18,949 nucleotides of DNA from an uncultured Eubacterium sp. (GTDB lineage Bacteria > Bacillota > Clostridia > Lachnospirales > Lachnospiraceae), in the NCBI GenBank assembly GCA_900547255.1, contig URGC01000043.1, positions 1 to 18,949 on the forward strand, given 5' to 3'. The notes beneath the pieces are model-generated. The model was given only the letters and a program-made list of their open reading frames with translations, ran no database searches and had not been told where the DNA came from. A program made the translations under genes and the position numbers. Each line of letters starts with the position of its first letter. Position 1 is the first letter of the stretch. Positions 6,966-13,770 of the stretch are shown here, piece by piece.

Positions 6966-7406
6966 ATGGATTTATCTAATTTAAGACCTGCTGAAGGTTC
7001 AGTTAAGAGTGATAATTTCAGAAGAGGCCGTGGACATGGTTCAGGTAATGGCAAGACAGCTGGTAAGGGTCACAAGGGTCAGAAGGCTCGTTCAGGTGCT
7101 CCAAGACCAGGTTTCGAAGGTGGTCAGATGCCATTATACAGAAGAATTCCAAAGAGAGGTTTCACTAACAGAAACAGCTTAGAGATAATTGGAATCAATG
7201 TAAGTGCATTAGAAAGATTTGACAATGGTGCTGAGGTTACTGTTGATACATTAATCGAATCAGGTATTGTTAAGAACCCAAGAGATGGTGTTAAAATACT
7301 TGGAAATGGAGAACTCACAAAGAAGCTTACAGTTAAGGCTAACGCTTTTAGTGCTACAGCTAAAGAAAAGATTGAAGCTGCTGGTGGAACTTGTGAGGTG
7401 ATCTAA
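6966..7406 (+). CDS. rplO: 50S ribosomal protein L15
   Basis: L15 is a late-assembling protein that reaches deep into 23S rRNA with a basic Gly-rich N-terminal tail. The 146-residue product opens MDLSNLRPAEGSVK, followed by the RRGRGHGSGNGKTAGKGHKGQKAR tail (about residues 18-42) and the PGFEGGQMPLYRRIPKRGF signature. The C-terminal fold ends AAGGTCEVI. TAAGGAGGTG precedes the ATG. The TAA stop overlaps the secY ATG by one base, coupling L15 to translocon synthesis, a linkage conserved across bacteria. Confidence 0.98.
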   Translation: MDLSNLRPAEGSVKSDNFRRGRGHGSGNGKTAGKGHKGQKARSGAPRPGFEGGQMPLYRRIPKRGFTNRNSLEIIGINVSALERFDNGAEVTVDTLIESGIVKNPRDGVKILGNGELTKKLTVKANAFSATAKEKIEAAGGTCEVI

Positions 7407-8725
7407 TGCTAAATTCACTTGTTAACGCATTTAAGAATAAGGACGTTAGAAAAAAACTGTTATTTACACTGGGAATGCTGATAGTAGTCAGAATAGGAAG
7501 CTTGCTTCCTATTCCTAGCGTAGATACAGATTATATGAAGACATTACTTAGTGGTTTACAGACAGGAGATAACAATTTCCTTAATGCATTCACTGGTGGT
7601 TCATTCGAGAGAATGTCACTTTTCGCTTTAAGTATTACTCCATATATCACGTCATCTATTATTATGCAGTTACTTACGATTGCTATTCCTAAATTAGAGG
7701 ATATGCAAAAGGAAGGCGAGGACGGAAGAAAGAAAATTGCTTCAATCACTCGTTACGTAACAGTAGGTCTTGCGCTTATCGAGTCAATTGCTATGGCAAT
7801 CGGATTTGGTAGACAGGGACTTATTAAAGATTATGCAGATATGAGTACAATTCACTTTGCAACTTGTATCGTATTAGTTGTTGTCACACTTACAGCAGGT
7901 TCTGCTGTACTTATGTGGATAGGTGAGAGAATCACTGAGAATGGTGTTGGTAATGGTATTTCAATAGTACTTTTAATTAACATCATCGCTGGAATGCCAA
8001 GTGACTTTGCTACATTGTTCAATCAGTTCGTATTGACAAAGAGCTTAGCAAGAGGTATTACAGTAGCGGCTGTTATCATCGCAATCGTTGTAGCAGTTGT
8101 AGTATTGGTAGTTATCTTACAGGATGCTGAAAGAAGAATACCAGTGCAGTACTCACAGAAAGTTGCAGGTAAGAGAACAGTTGGTGGAGGTTCTACTAAC
8201 ATTCCTCTTAAAGTTAACACAGGTGGTGTTATGCCAATTATCTTTGCATCATCACTTATGCAGTTCCCTGTAATAATCGTGCAGCTTTTTGGTAAGTCAT
8301 ATGAGTGGACAAAGTACTTAAGCCAGTCATACTGGTGCAAGATAGCTACTCCACAGTATACAATTGGCTTACTTGTATATATAGTTCTCGTTATTTTATT
8401 CGGTTATTTCTATACATCGATTACATTTAATCCATTACAGATTGCCGATAACCTTAAGAGAGCCGGTGGTGTTATACCAGGTATTACACCAGGTAGATCA
8501 ACAAGTGACTATTTAAACAATATACTTAATTATATCGTTTTCATTGGTTGCGTTGGACTTATAATTGTTGCTTTAATTCCAATTATGTGTTCTGGATTCT
8601 TCGGAGCAAGTGTTTCATTCGGTGGAACATCAATCATCATCATTGTTGGTGTTGTTCTTGAGACATTAAAGCAGATCGAAGCAATGCAGGTTAACCGTAA
8701 CTACAAGGGATTCTTAAGCGAATAA
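7406..8725 (+). CDS. secY: Protein translocase subunit SecY
   Basis: SecY is the pore-forming subunit of the SecYEG channel in the cytoplasmic membrane, which exports and inserts nascent proteins. The 439-residue product has about ten hydrophobic segments, the first near residues 18-37 (LLFTLGMLIVVRIGSLLPIP). The conserved cytosolic loop is PVQYSQKVAGKRTVGGGST, and the sequence has NTGGVMPIIFASSL and a C-terminal tail VNRNYKGFLSE. The length is close to the 431 of B. subtilis. GAGGTGAT (7394-7401) lies within the end of rplO and supports ATG 7406. It closes the spc group and is followed by a hairpin terminator. Confidence 0.97.
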   Translation: MLNSLVNAFKNKDVRKKLLFTLGMLIVVRIGSLLPIPSVDTDYMKTLLSGLQTGDNNFLNAFTGGSFERMSLFALSITPYITSSIIMQLLTIAIPKLEDMQKEGEDGRKKIASITRYVTVGLALIESIAMAIGFGRQGLIKDYADMSTIHFATCIVLVVVTLTAGSAVLMWIGERITENGVGNGISIVLLINIIAGMPSDFATLFNQFVLTKSLARGITVAAVIIAIVVAVVVLVVILQDAERRIPVQYSQKVAGKRTVGGGSTNIPLKVNTGGVMPIIFASSLMQFPVIIVQLFGKSYEWTKYLSQSYWCKIATPQYTIGLLVYIVLVILFGYFYTSITFNPLQIADNLKRAGGVIPGITPGRSTSDYLNNILNYIVFIGCVGLIIVALIPIMCSGFFGASVSFGGTSIIIIVGVVLETLKQIEAMQVNRNYKGFLSE

Positions 8726-8744
8726 TTACTACTTAAATAAAAGA

Positions 8745-8781
8745 CTTGCCCAGATTAATCTGGGCGAGTTATTTGCGTTTT
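8745..8781 (+). terminator. Moderate hairpin terminator or attenuator after secY
   Basis: CTTGCCCAGA (8745-8754) pairs with TCTGGGCGAG (8759-8768) around a TTAA loop, giving a 10-bp stem with one G-U pair. The following TTATTTGCGTTTT is T-rich but interrupted. It should end or reduce transcription at the end of the spc unit while letting some polymerase read into adk. It begins 20 bases after the secY stop. Confidence 0.65.
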
Positions 8782-8801
8782 AAAGTACATTAATATATGA
8801 T
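8773..8801 (+). promoter_or_regulatory. Possible promoter for adk
   Basis: TTGCGT (8773-8778) and TATGAT (8796-8801) are 17 bases apart. The -10 matches 5 of 6 positions, but the -35 only 3 of 6. The predicted transcript start (about 8808) would leave a very short leader before the adk ribosome binding site (8810-8815). It would allow adk-map-infA to be expressed independently after the terminator, but the match is weak. Confidence 0.3.
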
Positions 8802-8820
8802 AATAAACGGAGGGAAGCAA

Positions 8821-9468
8821 ATGAAGATAATCATGTTAGGCGCTCCTGGTGCTGGTAAAGGTACACAGGCAAAGAAGATTGCAGCACAGTATTCAATTCC
8901 ACATATCTCAACAGGAGATATATTCAGAGCTAATATCAAGAACAACACAGAACTTGGCCAGAAGGCAAAGACATATATGGATAAGGGAGAACTTGTTCCA
9001 GATTCATTAGTAGTAGACCTTATAATGGATAGATTTAAGGAAGCTGACTGCGCTAATGGTTATGTACTTGATGGTTTCCCAAGAACAATTCCACAGGCAG
9101 AAGCTCTTGACAATGCATTAAAGGCTAATGGCGAGAAAGTAGATTATGCTATTAATGTAGAAGTTCCAGATGAGAACATCATCAACAGAATGTCAGGAAG
9201 AAGAGCATGTGTAGGTTGTGGCGCTACATATCATATCAAATATAACCCAACAAAGGTTGAGGGAATATGTGATGCATGTGGTGAGAAGCTTATCTTAAGA
9301 GATGATGATAAACCAGAGACAGTTAAGAACAGATTGTCAGTTTACCATGAGCAGACACAGCCACTTATAGATTACTACAAGAAGGCTGGAGTTCTTGCAG
9401 AGGTTGATGGTACTAAGGATATGGAAGAAGTATTCAAAGATATTGTTAATATCTTAGGCGCTTGTTAG
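8821..9468 (+). CDS. adk: Adenylate kinase, zinc-lid type
   Basis: Adenylate kinase catalyses ATP + AMP to 2 ADP in the cytosol and so balances adenylate charge. The start is ATG 8821 (MKIIMLGAPGAGKGTQ), with GGAGGG (8810-8815) 5 bases upstream; an in-frame ATG at 8797 lacks a site. The 215 residues include the P-loop GAPGAGKGT (7-15), the AMP-binding STGDIFR (30-36), GFPRT (85-89) and the lid. The lid carries four Cys (C130, C133, C150, C153) in two CxxC pairs, the zinc-binding form common in Gram-positive bacteria. It sits between secY and map, as in Bacillus. Confidence 0.98.
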   Translation: MKIIMLGAPGAGKGTQAKKIAAQYSIPHISTGDIFRANIKNNTELGQKAKTYMDKGELVPDSLVVDLIMDRFKEADCANGYVLDGFPRTIPQAEALDNALKANGEKVDYAINVEVPDENIINRMSGRRACVGCGATYHIKYNPTKVEGICDACGEKLILRDDDKPETVKNRLSVYHEQTQPLIDYYKKAGVLAEVDGTKDMEEVFKDIVNILGAC

Positions 9469-9494
9469 TCTTATAAGTAAGAGGATTAGTAAGT

Positions 9495-10253
9495 ATGGCA
9501 GTTTCAGTTAAATCAAAACGAGAAATTGAATTAATGAGGGAAGCGGGAAGAATTCTTGGAACCGTTCTTAATGACCTTGAGAAAGAGGTTAAGCCAGGTG
9601 TCAGCACATGGCATATAGATAAGATAGGTGAAGAGATGATCCGCAGTTACAATTGTATACCATCATTTCTTGGATATGGTGGTTTCCCTGGCTCAATATG
9701 TGTATCAGTCAATGAACAGGTGGTACATGGTATCCCATCTAAGAAGACAATTCTTAAAGAGGGAGATATAGTAAGTCTTGATGCCGGTGTTATCTACAAA
9801 GGGTATCACTCAGATGCAGCAAGGACATATGGAGTCGGACAGATTAGTCCCGAAGCAGCTAAGTTGATAGAGGTTACAAGACAGAGCTTTTTTGAAGGAA
9901 TCAAATTCGCAAAAGAAGGATGCCATCTGTATGAGATATCTAATGCTATTGCAGATTACAATGAGAAGTTCGGATACGGTGTAATCAGAGATTTAGTTGG
10001 ACATGGAATAGGAACAGAACTTCATGAGGATCCAGAGGTTCCTAACTTCAGACAGGAAAGACGAGGTATGAAGTTATACGAAGGAATGACACTAGCCATT
10101 GAACCTATGGTAGCGGCAGGGGGTTATGCAGTAAGAACTCTTGACGATGACTGGACAACAGTTACCGCAGACAATTCACTTTCTGCTCACTATGAAAATA
10201 CAGTCCTTATAACAAAAGAAGGATCACAGATACTCTCCTTGGTTGAGAAATAA
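9495..10253 (+). CDS. map: Type I methionine aminopeptidase
   Basis: Map removes the initiator Met from nascent proteins after deformylation. The 252-residue product belongs to the short type Ia group without an N-terminal extension. The five metal ligands are visible: D96 (SLDAG), D107 (HSDAAR), H170 (VGHGIG), E203 (AIEPMV) and E234 (HYENTV), with the substrate His H78 (VVHGIPS). AAGAGGA about 10 bases upstream is a moderate ribosome binding site for ATG 9495. It is 26 bases after adk and 46 before the KOW gene; this adk-map-KOW-infA order is shared with many Clostridia. Confidence 0.97.
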   Translation: MAVSVKSKREIELMREAGRILGTVLNDLEKEVKPGVSTWHIDKIGEEMIRSYNCIPSFLGYGGFPGSICVSVNEQVVHGIPSKKTILKEGDIVSLDAGVIYKGYHSDAARTYGVGQISPEAAKLIEVTRQSFFEGIKFAKEGCHLYEISNAIADYNEKFGYGVIRDLVGHGIGTELHEDPEVPNFRQERRGMKLYEGMTLAIEPMVAAGGYAVRTLDDDWTTVTADNSLSAHYENTVLITKEGSQILSLVEK

Positions 10254-10299
10254 CTACTATATACATGTGATTTGAATATAGCGTAAAGGCAGGATAATA

Positions 10300-10566
10300 A
10301 TGACAGATAATATAATAGGATGTTTCGCAAAGTCAAAAGCTGGTCATGATAAAGATGAAGTCTATATTATAGTTAACAGCGATAAGAATAACGTATGGAT
10401 TTCAGATGGAAGACTTAAACCAGTTGCAGAACCCAAGAAGAAAAACAGAAAGCATGTGCAGCTTGTGAATGATAAAGATATCAATATCGAAGAGAAGCTA
10501 CGCAGACAGGAACCCATTGCTGATGAAGATATAAAAAAGGCAATTAAAAAATATATATCTAAATGA
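10300..10566 (+). CDS. Small KOW-domain RNA-binding protein (L14e/L6e/L27e-like)
   Basis: The product is a basic cytosolic protein of 88 residues without a signal peptide or membrane segment. The first half (about residues 5-50) resembles the small KOW-like family found between map and infA in many Clostridia. It shows GCFAKSKAGHDKDEVYIIVNSDKNNVWISDGRLKPV, followed by a PKKKNRKHVQLV stretch. The second half (about 58-88) is charged and probably helical. The place between map and infA, 17 bases before infA, suggests a role in translation or ribosome function. The family's biochemical role is not established to my knowledge. AAAGGCAGGA precedes the ATG. Confidence 0.8.
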   Translation: MTDNIIGCFAKSKAGHDKDEVYIIVNSDKNNVWISDGRLKPVAEPKKKNRKHVQLVNDKDINIEEKLRRQEPIADEDIKKAIKKYISK

Positions 10567-10583
10567 TTGGAGGAAGATAATAC

Positions 10584-10802
10584 ATGTCAAAGTCAGATGT
10601 AATTGAAATTGAAGGAACAGTAGTTGAGAAGCTCCCTAATGCAATGTTTCAGGTAGAGCTTGAGAATGGCCACCAGGTACTTGCTCACATAAGTGGTAAG
10701 TTAAGAATGAACTATATCAGAATTCTTCCTGGCGATAAAGTAACTATTGAGCTTTCACCATACGACCTTAGTAAAGGAAGAATTATCTGGAGAGATAAGT
10801 AA
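10584..10802 (+). CDS. infA: Translation initiation factor IF-1
   Basis: IF-1 binds the 30S A site during initiation and works with IF-2 and IF-3. The 72-residue product is the family's exact usual length. It is one OB-fold: MSKSDVIEIEGTVVEKLPNAMFQVELENGHQVLAHISGKLRMNYIRILPGDKVTIELSPYDLSKGRIIWRDK is matched end to end by family consensus. TTGGAGGA lies before the ATG. It is the last gene of the adk-map-KOW-infA unit; a 157-base gap with a hairpin and a new promoter separates it from rpmJ. Confidence 0.98.
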   Translation: MSKSDVIEIEGTVVEKLPNAMFQVELENGHQVLAHISGKLRMNYIRILPGDKVTIELSPYDLSKGRIIWRDK

Positions 10803-10818
10803 TTAGTAAATGGTAACT

Positions 10819-10857
10819 ATATATATGGTGTGGTGGATGACATCACACTATATATAT
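10819..10857 (+). promoter_or_regulatory. Long AT-rich hairpin between infA and rpmJ
   Basis: The arm at 10819-10832 pairs with 10844-10857 to form a 14-bp stem (ATATATA plus GGTGTG against CACACT plus ATATATA), with one G-U pair and an 11-base loop. It begins 16 bases after the infA stop. No T-run follows, so it is not a standard intrinsic terminator. It could protect the upstream mRNA 3' end or pause polymerase. Confidence 0.5.
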
Positions 10858-10895
10858 TTACATAAAAAATATTTTGAATTATAGTAAAAAATATC

Positions 10896-10925
10896 TTGCA
10901 TTAAGAAAAAGGTATATGCTATAAT
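10896..10925 (+). promoter_or_regulatory. Strong extended -10 promoter for rpmJ and the alpha operon
   Basis: TTGCAT (10896-10901) and a perfect TATAAT (10920-10925) are separated by 18 bases, and TGC immediately precedes the -10 box (TGCTATAAT), an extended -10 element. An A/T-tract region (10861-10895) upstream could act as an UP element. The transcript should begin near 10932, just before the rpmJ ribosome binding site. This marks an independent transcription unit for rpmJ-rpsM-rpsK-rpsD-rpoA-rplQ. Confidence 0.8.
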
Positions 10926-10959
10926 ATCAAACGAACTTGTCTGAAAGGAGGCTTTTGCA

Positions 10960-11073
10960 GTGAAGGTTAGATCATCAGTTAAACCAATTTGTGAAAAATG
11001 CAAAGTCATTAAAAGAAAGGGCAGCATCAGAATTATCTGTGTGAACCCAAAGCACAAGCAGAGACAGGGTTAA
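10960..11073 (+). CDS. rpmJ: 50S ribosomal protein L36, zinc-binding form
   Basis: L36 is the smallest large-subunit protein and stabilises 23S rRNA near L6. The 37-residue product reads MKVRSSVKPICEKCKVIKRK and then GSIRIICVNPKHKQRQG. The zinc ligands of the C+ form are present: C11, C14, C27 and H32. It starts with GTG at 10960, with AAAGGAGG (10944-10951) 8 bases upstream, and stops at TAA 11071-11073. It is the first gene after the promoter at 10896-10925 and is easily missed because of its size. Confidence 0.97.
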   Translation: MKVRSSVKPICEKCKVIKRKGSIRIICVNPKHKQRQG

Positions 11074-11084
11074 TCCTTTTAGAG

Positions 11085-11293
11085 TGAGAAGTAGAGCATA
11101 CTTCTCATGTTTGTGCGCAGCGTCAGATTACGTATCACTAGCGTAATATGACAATTAGTTATGCGGCTGCAGTGATGAACCACCAGGCACAGTTGTCAGT
11201 GGGAGGAATCACTTTTATATAGTATTACAGGGTGGCAACGCACACATTTCAGGCGTCAGCGATGACGAGCTGCGTATGTATTCGTGATACATT
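11085..11293 (+). promoter_or_regulatory. Structured leader upstream of rpsM, putative S4-responsive element
   Basis: The 266-base rpmJ-rpsM spacer folds extensively. Five hairpins are visible. (1) TGAGAAGTA/TACTTCTCA at 11085-11107. (2) GTCA-g-ATTACG/CGTAAT-a-TGAC at 11122-11152. (3) AGTGAT, CCAC and GGCA pairing TGTC, GTGG and ATCACT, at 11171-11213, with GAA/GAGGA internal loops. (4) CGTCA-GCGA-TGACG at 11254-11267, a GNRA tetraloop. (5) ATGTAT/ATACAT at 11276-11292. CGCAGC (11116-11121) can close the whole with GCTGCG (11269-11274). In E. coli, S4 represses the alpha operon by binding just upstream of rpsM, and S4 leaders are reported in Clostridia as I recall. rpsD lies in this operon, so S4 autoregulation is the likely role. 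No Rfam search was possible. Confidence 0.6.
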
Positions 11294-11339
11294 TCTTATT
11301 AATATAATTATTTATTGATTAACGGAGGTTAAAGAACAC

Positions 11340-11714
11340 ATGGCTCGTATTTCAGGTGTAGACTTACCAAGAGAAAAGAGAATTGAAATCGGTCTTACTT
11401 ATGTTTACGGCATAGGTAGAGTTAGAGCATCAAAGATTCTTGCAGAGGCAGAGGTAAATCCAGATACACGTGTTAAGGATCTTACTGACGAGGAAGTAGC
11501 TAGAATCGCTAAGATTATTGATGCAGATACTGAGAATTTAGTAGAAGGTGACTTAAGAAGAGAAGTTGCCATGAATATCAAGAGATTAAAGGAAATCGGT
11601 TGCTATAGAGGAATCCGTCATAGAAAGGGACTTCCATGTAGAGGACAGAAGACTAAGACTAATGCTAGAACTTGCAAGGGTCCAAAGAAGACTGTTGCTA
11701 ACAAGAAGAAGTAA
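11340..11714 (+). CDS. rpsM: 30S ribosomal protein S13
   Basis: S13 lies in the 30S head, contacts P-site tRNA through its C-terminal tail and makes bridges to L5. The 124-residue product opens MARISGVDLPREKRIEIGLTYVYGIG, carries the helix-two-turn-helix region and RDLRREV-like EGDLRREVAMNIKRLKEIGCYRG, and then RHRKGLPCRGQKTKTNARTCKGPKK. GGAGGT at 11324-11329 lies 10 bases before the ATG. It is the first gene after the structured leader, the position where S4 controls the operon in E. coli. rpsK follows after 34 bases. Confidence 0.98.
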   Translation: MARISGVDLPREKRIEIGLTYVYGIGRVRASKILAEAEVNPDTRVKDLTDEEVARIAKIIDADTENLVEGDLRREVAMNIKRLKEIGCYRGIRHRKGLPCRGQKTKTNARTCKGPKKTVANKKK

Positions 11715-11748
11715 TTAGGTAGAAGTTAATTAGGAGGTTAGTTTAGAA

Positions 11749-12144
11749 ATGGCTCAAAAAGTTACAAAAAAAGTGACAAAGAAGCGTGTTAAGAAAAACG
11801 TAGAAAGAGGACAGGCACATATTCAGTCTTCTTTTAATAATACAATCGTTACATTAACTGATGCAGAAGGCAATGCTTTATCATGGGCAAGTGCCGGCGG
11901 TCTTGGTTTCAGAGGTTCTAAGAAATCAACTCCTTATGCAGCACAGATGGCAGCTGAAACAGCTACAAAGGCTGCTTTAGTTCACGGATTAAAGTCTGTA
12001 GACGTTATGGTAAAGGGACCAGGTTCAGGAAGAGAAGCTGCTATTCGTGCACTTTCAGCTTGCGGACTTGAGGTTACAAGTATCAAGGATGTTACTCCAG
12101 TTCCACACAACGGATGTCGTCCACCAAAGCGTAGAAGAGTTTAA
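11749..12144 (+). CDS. rpsK: 30S ribosomal protein S11
   Basis: S11 binds the 16S central domain on the platform, close to the Shine-Dalgarno/anti-Shine-Dalgarno duplex. The 131-residue product has a Lys-rich N-terminus (MAQKVTKKVTKKRVKKNVERG). Then come the conserved AHIQSSFNNTIVTLTDAEGNALSWASAGGLGFRGSKKSTPYAAQ, GPGSGREAAIRAL and the C-terminal DVTPVPHNGCRPPKRRRV. TTAGGAGG precedes the ATG. It is 19 bases upstream of rpsD. Confidence 0.98.
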   Translation: MAQKVTKKVTKKRVKKNVERGQAHIQSSFNNTIVTLTDAEGNALSWASAGGLGFRGSKKSTPYAAQMAAETATKAALVHGLKSVDVMVKGPGSGREAAIRALSACGLEVTSIKDVTPVPHNGCRPPKRRRV

Positions 12145-12163
12145 TTTAGGGAGGTAAATTTCA

Positions 12164-12757
12164 ATGGCAGTTAATAGAACACCAGTGCTTAAGAGATGTA
12201 GATCTCTTGATATGGATCCTGTTTATTTAGGAATAGATAAGAAGTCTAGAAGAAAGGCTAAGAATGCTGGAAGAAAGGTTAGCGAGTATGGCTTACAGTT
12301 ACGTGAGAAGCAGAAGGCTAAGTTTATCTACGGTGTATTAGAGAAGCCTTTCAGAAATTATTACAAGAAGGCTGAGAAGCAGAAGGGTATGACAGGTGAG
12401 AACCTCATGGTTATTCTTGAGTCAAGACTTGACAATGTTATTTTCAGATTAGGTCTTGCTAGAACAAGAAGAGAAGCTAGACAGATCGTTGATCACAAGC
12501 ATGTATTAGTTAATGGCAAGTGCATTAACATCCCTTCATACCTTGTTAAGGCTGGGGACAAGATTGAGATCAGAGAGAAATCAAAGTCATCTGCAAGATA
12601 TAAGGAGATTCTCGAGGCTACTAACGGAAGACTTGTTCCAGAGTGGCTTGAGGCTGACAAGGACGCTCTTAAGGGTGAGGTTAAGTCTATCCCTACAAGA
12701 GAGGTTATTGATGTGCCAGTTAACGAGATGCTTATCGTCGAGTTATATTCTAAGTAA
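12164..12757 (+). CDS. rpsD: 30S ribosomal protein S4
   Basis: S4 is a primary assembly protein of the 30S 5' domain, guards decoding fidelity and, in E. coli and Bacillus, represses its own mRNA. The 197-residue product has an S4 RNA-binding domain (about residues 90-155: SRLDNVIFRLGLARTRREARQIVDHKHVLVNGKCINIPSYLVKAGD) and ends VDVPVNEMLIVELYSK-like. The N-terminal zinc cluster of some S4 proteins is absent: only one Cys (RCRSL) is near the start. GGGAGG lies before the ATG. Its presence inside the alpha operon, unlike in Bacillus, makes the upstream leader a natural target for feedback. Confidence 0.98.
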   Translation: MAVNRTPVLKRCRSLDMDPVYLGIDKKSRRKAKNAGRKVSEYGLQLREKQKAKFIYGVLEKPFRNYYKKAEKQKGMTGENLMVILESRLDNVIFRLGLARTRREARQIVDHKHVLVNGKCINIPSYLVKAGDKIEIREKSKSSARYKEILEATNGRLVPEWLEADKDALKGEVKSIPTREVIDVPVNEMLIVELYSK

Positions 12758-12798
12758 TTAGGATAACTTAAAGTAAACCCAAAAGGAGGGGCCAGTAC

Positions 12799-13767
12799 AT
12801 GGTTGATGCAGATTTTAATTTCAAGATGCCAAAAATCGAGATGACTGATGAGTCAGAAGATGAAAAATACGCTAGATTTGTTGTAGAACCACTTGAGAGA
12901 GGTTATGGTTTAACTCTTGGTAATTCTCTTAGAAGAATTATGCTTTCATCATTAGTTGGTACTGCAGTAAGCAGCATCAAGATTGATGGAGTTCTTCATG
13001 AATTCAGTTCAATTCCAGGTGTTAAGGAAGATGTTACTGAGATCGTAATGAACATAAAGCAGTTAGCTATTAAGAATAATGGTAGCTCTGTTGAACCAGT
13101 TATTGCACATATCGATTATACAGGCGAGGGCGTTGTTAAAGCATCAGATATCAAGGTCGATCCTGATATTGAAATTGTAAATTCTGATCTTGTTATTGCA
13201 CATCTTAATGATGCTGACAGTAAGCTTGTGATGGAACTTACAATTACTAATGGTAGAGGTTATGTAAGTTCTGAAAAGAACAAGAGAGACGATATGCCTG
13301 CAGGAGTAATCGCAATTGACTCTATTTACACACCAGTTGAGCGTGTTAATATGACAGTTCAGAATACTCGTGTTGGTCAGGATACTGATTTTGACAAGCT
13401 CACACTTGATATATTTACTAATGGAACAATCGTTCCAGATGAGGCATTAAGCCTCGCTGCTAAGGTTCTTAGCGAACACTTAAAGGTATTTATCAATCTT
13501 TCTGAGAATGCAGTTAATGCAGAGATTATGGTTACAACACAGGAAGATGAATCAAGCAAGGCTCTTTCTATGAGCATTGAAGACCTTGAGTTATCAGTAA
13601 GATCATTCAATTGTCTTAAGAGAGCTGGTATCAACACAGTTGAGCAGCTTACAGATAAGACACCAGATGATATGATGAAGGTTCGTAACCTTGGTAAGAA
13701 GTCACTTGATGAAGTACTTCTTAAACTTAAGGAATTAGGCTTAAGCTTAAGTCCTAACGAAGACTAA
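12799..13767 (+). CDS. rpoA: DNA-directed RNA polymerase subunit alpha
   Basis: RpoA dimerises to nucleate RNA polymerase assembly, and its C-terminal domain binds UP elements and activators. The 322-residue product has the N-terminal domain (about 1-230) with FVVEPLERGYGLTLGNSLRRIMLSSLVGTAV and GRGYV. A flexible linker follows, then the C-terminal domain (about 255-318). That domain carries ELSVRSFNCLKRAGINTVEQL and VRNLGKKSLDEVLLKLKELGL, the helix-hairpin-helix DNA-binding part with the conserved Arg. AAAGGAGGGG precedes the ATG. rpsD is 41 bases upstream and rplQ follows after 76 bases. Confidence 0.98.
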   Translation: MVDADFNFKMPKIEMTDESEDEKYARFVVEPLERGYGLTLGNSLRRIMLSSLVGTAVSSIKIDGVLHEFSSIPGVKEDVTEIVMNIKQLAIKNNGSSVEPVIAHIDYTGEGVVKASDIKVDPDIEIVNSDLVIAHLNDADSKLVMELTITNGRGYVSSEKNKRDDMPAGVIAIDSIYTPVERVNMTVQNTRVGQDTDFDKLTLDIFTNGTIVPDEALSLAAKVLSEHLKVFINLSENAVNAEIMVTTQEDESSKALSMSIEDLELSVRSFNCLKRAGINTVEQLTDKTPDDMMKVRNLGKKSLDEVLLKLKELGLSLSPNED

Positions 13768-13770
13768 TAA

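Noticed and set aside
11229..11255. T-box-like AGGGTGGCAACGC with CGC/GCG pairing downstream
   Set aside because: The core resembles the T-box antiterminator, but there is no matching CCCT arm, no intrinsic terminator with a T-run and no recognisable stem I with a specifier loop. A ribosomal protein operon is also not a known T-box target. An S4 leader explains the position better.
11262..11318. Short open frames in the rpmJ-rpsM spacer (for example ATG at 11262 and ATG at 11107)
   Set aside because: They lack ribosome binding sites, encode 14-18 residues without family resemblance and lie within paired segments of the leader.
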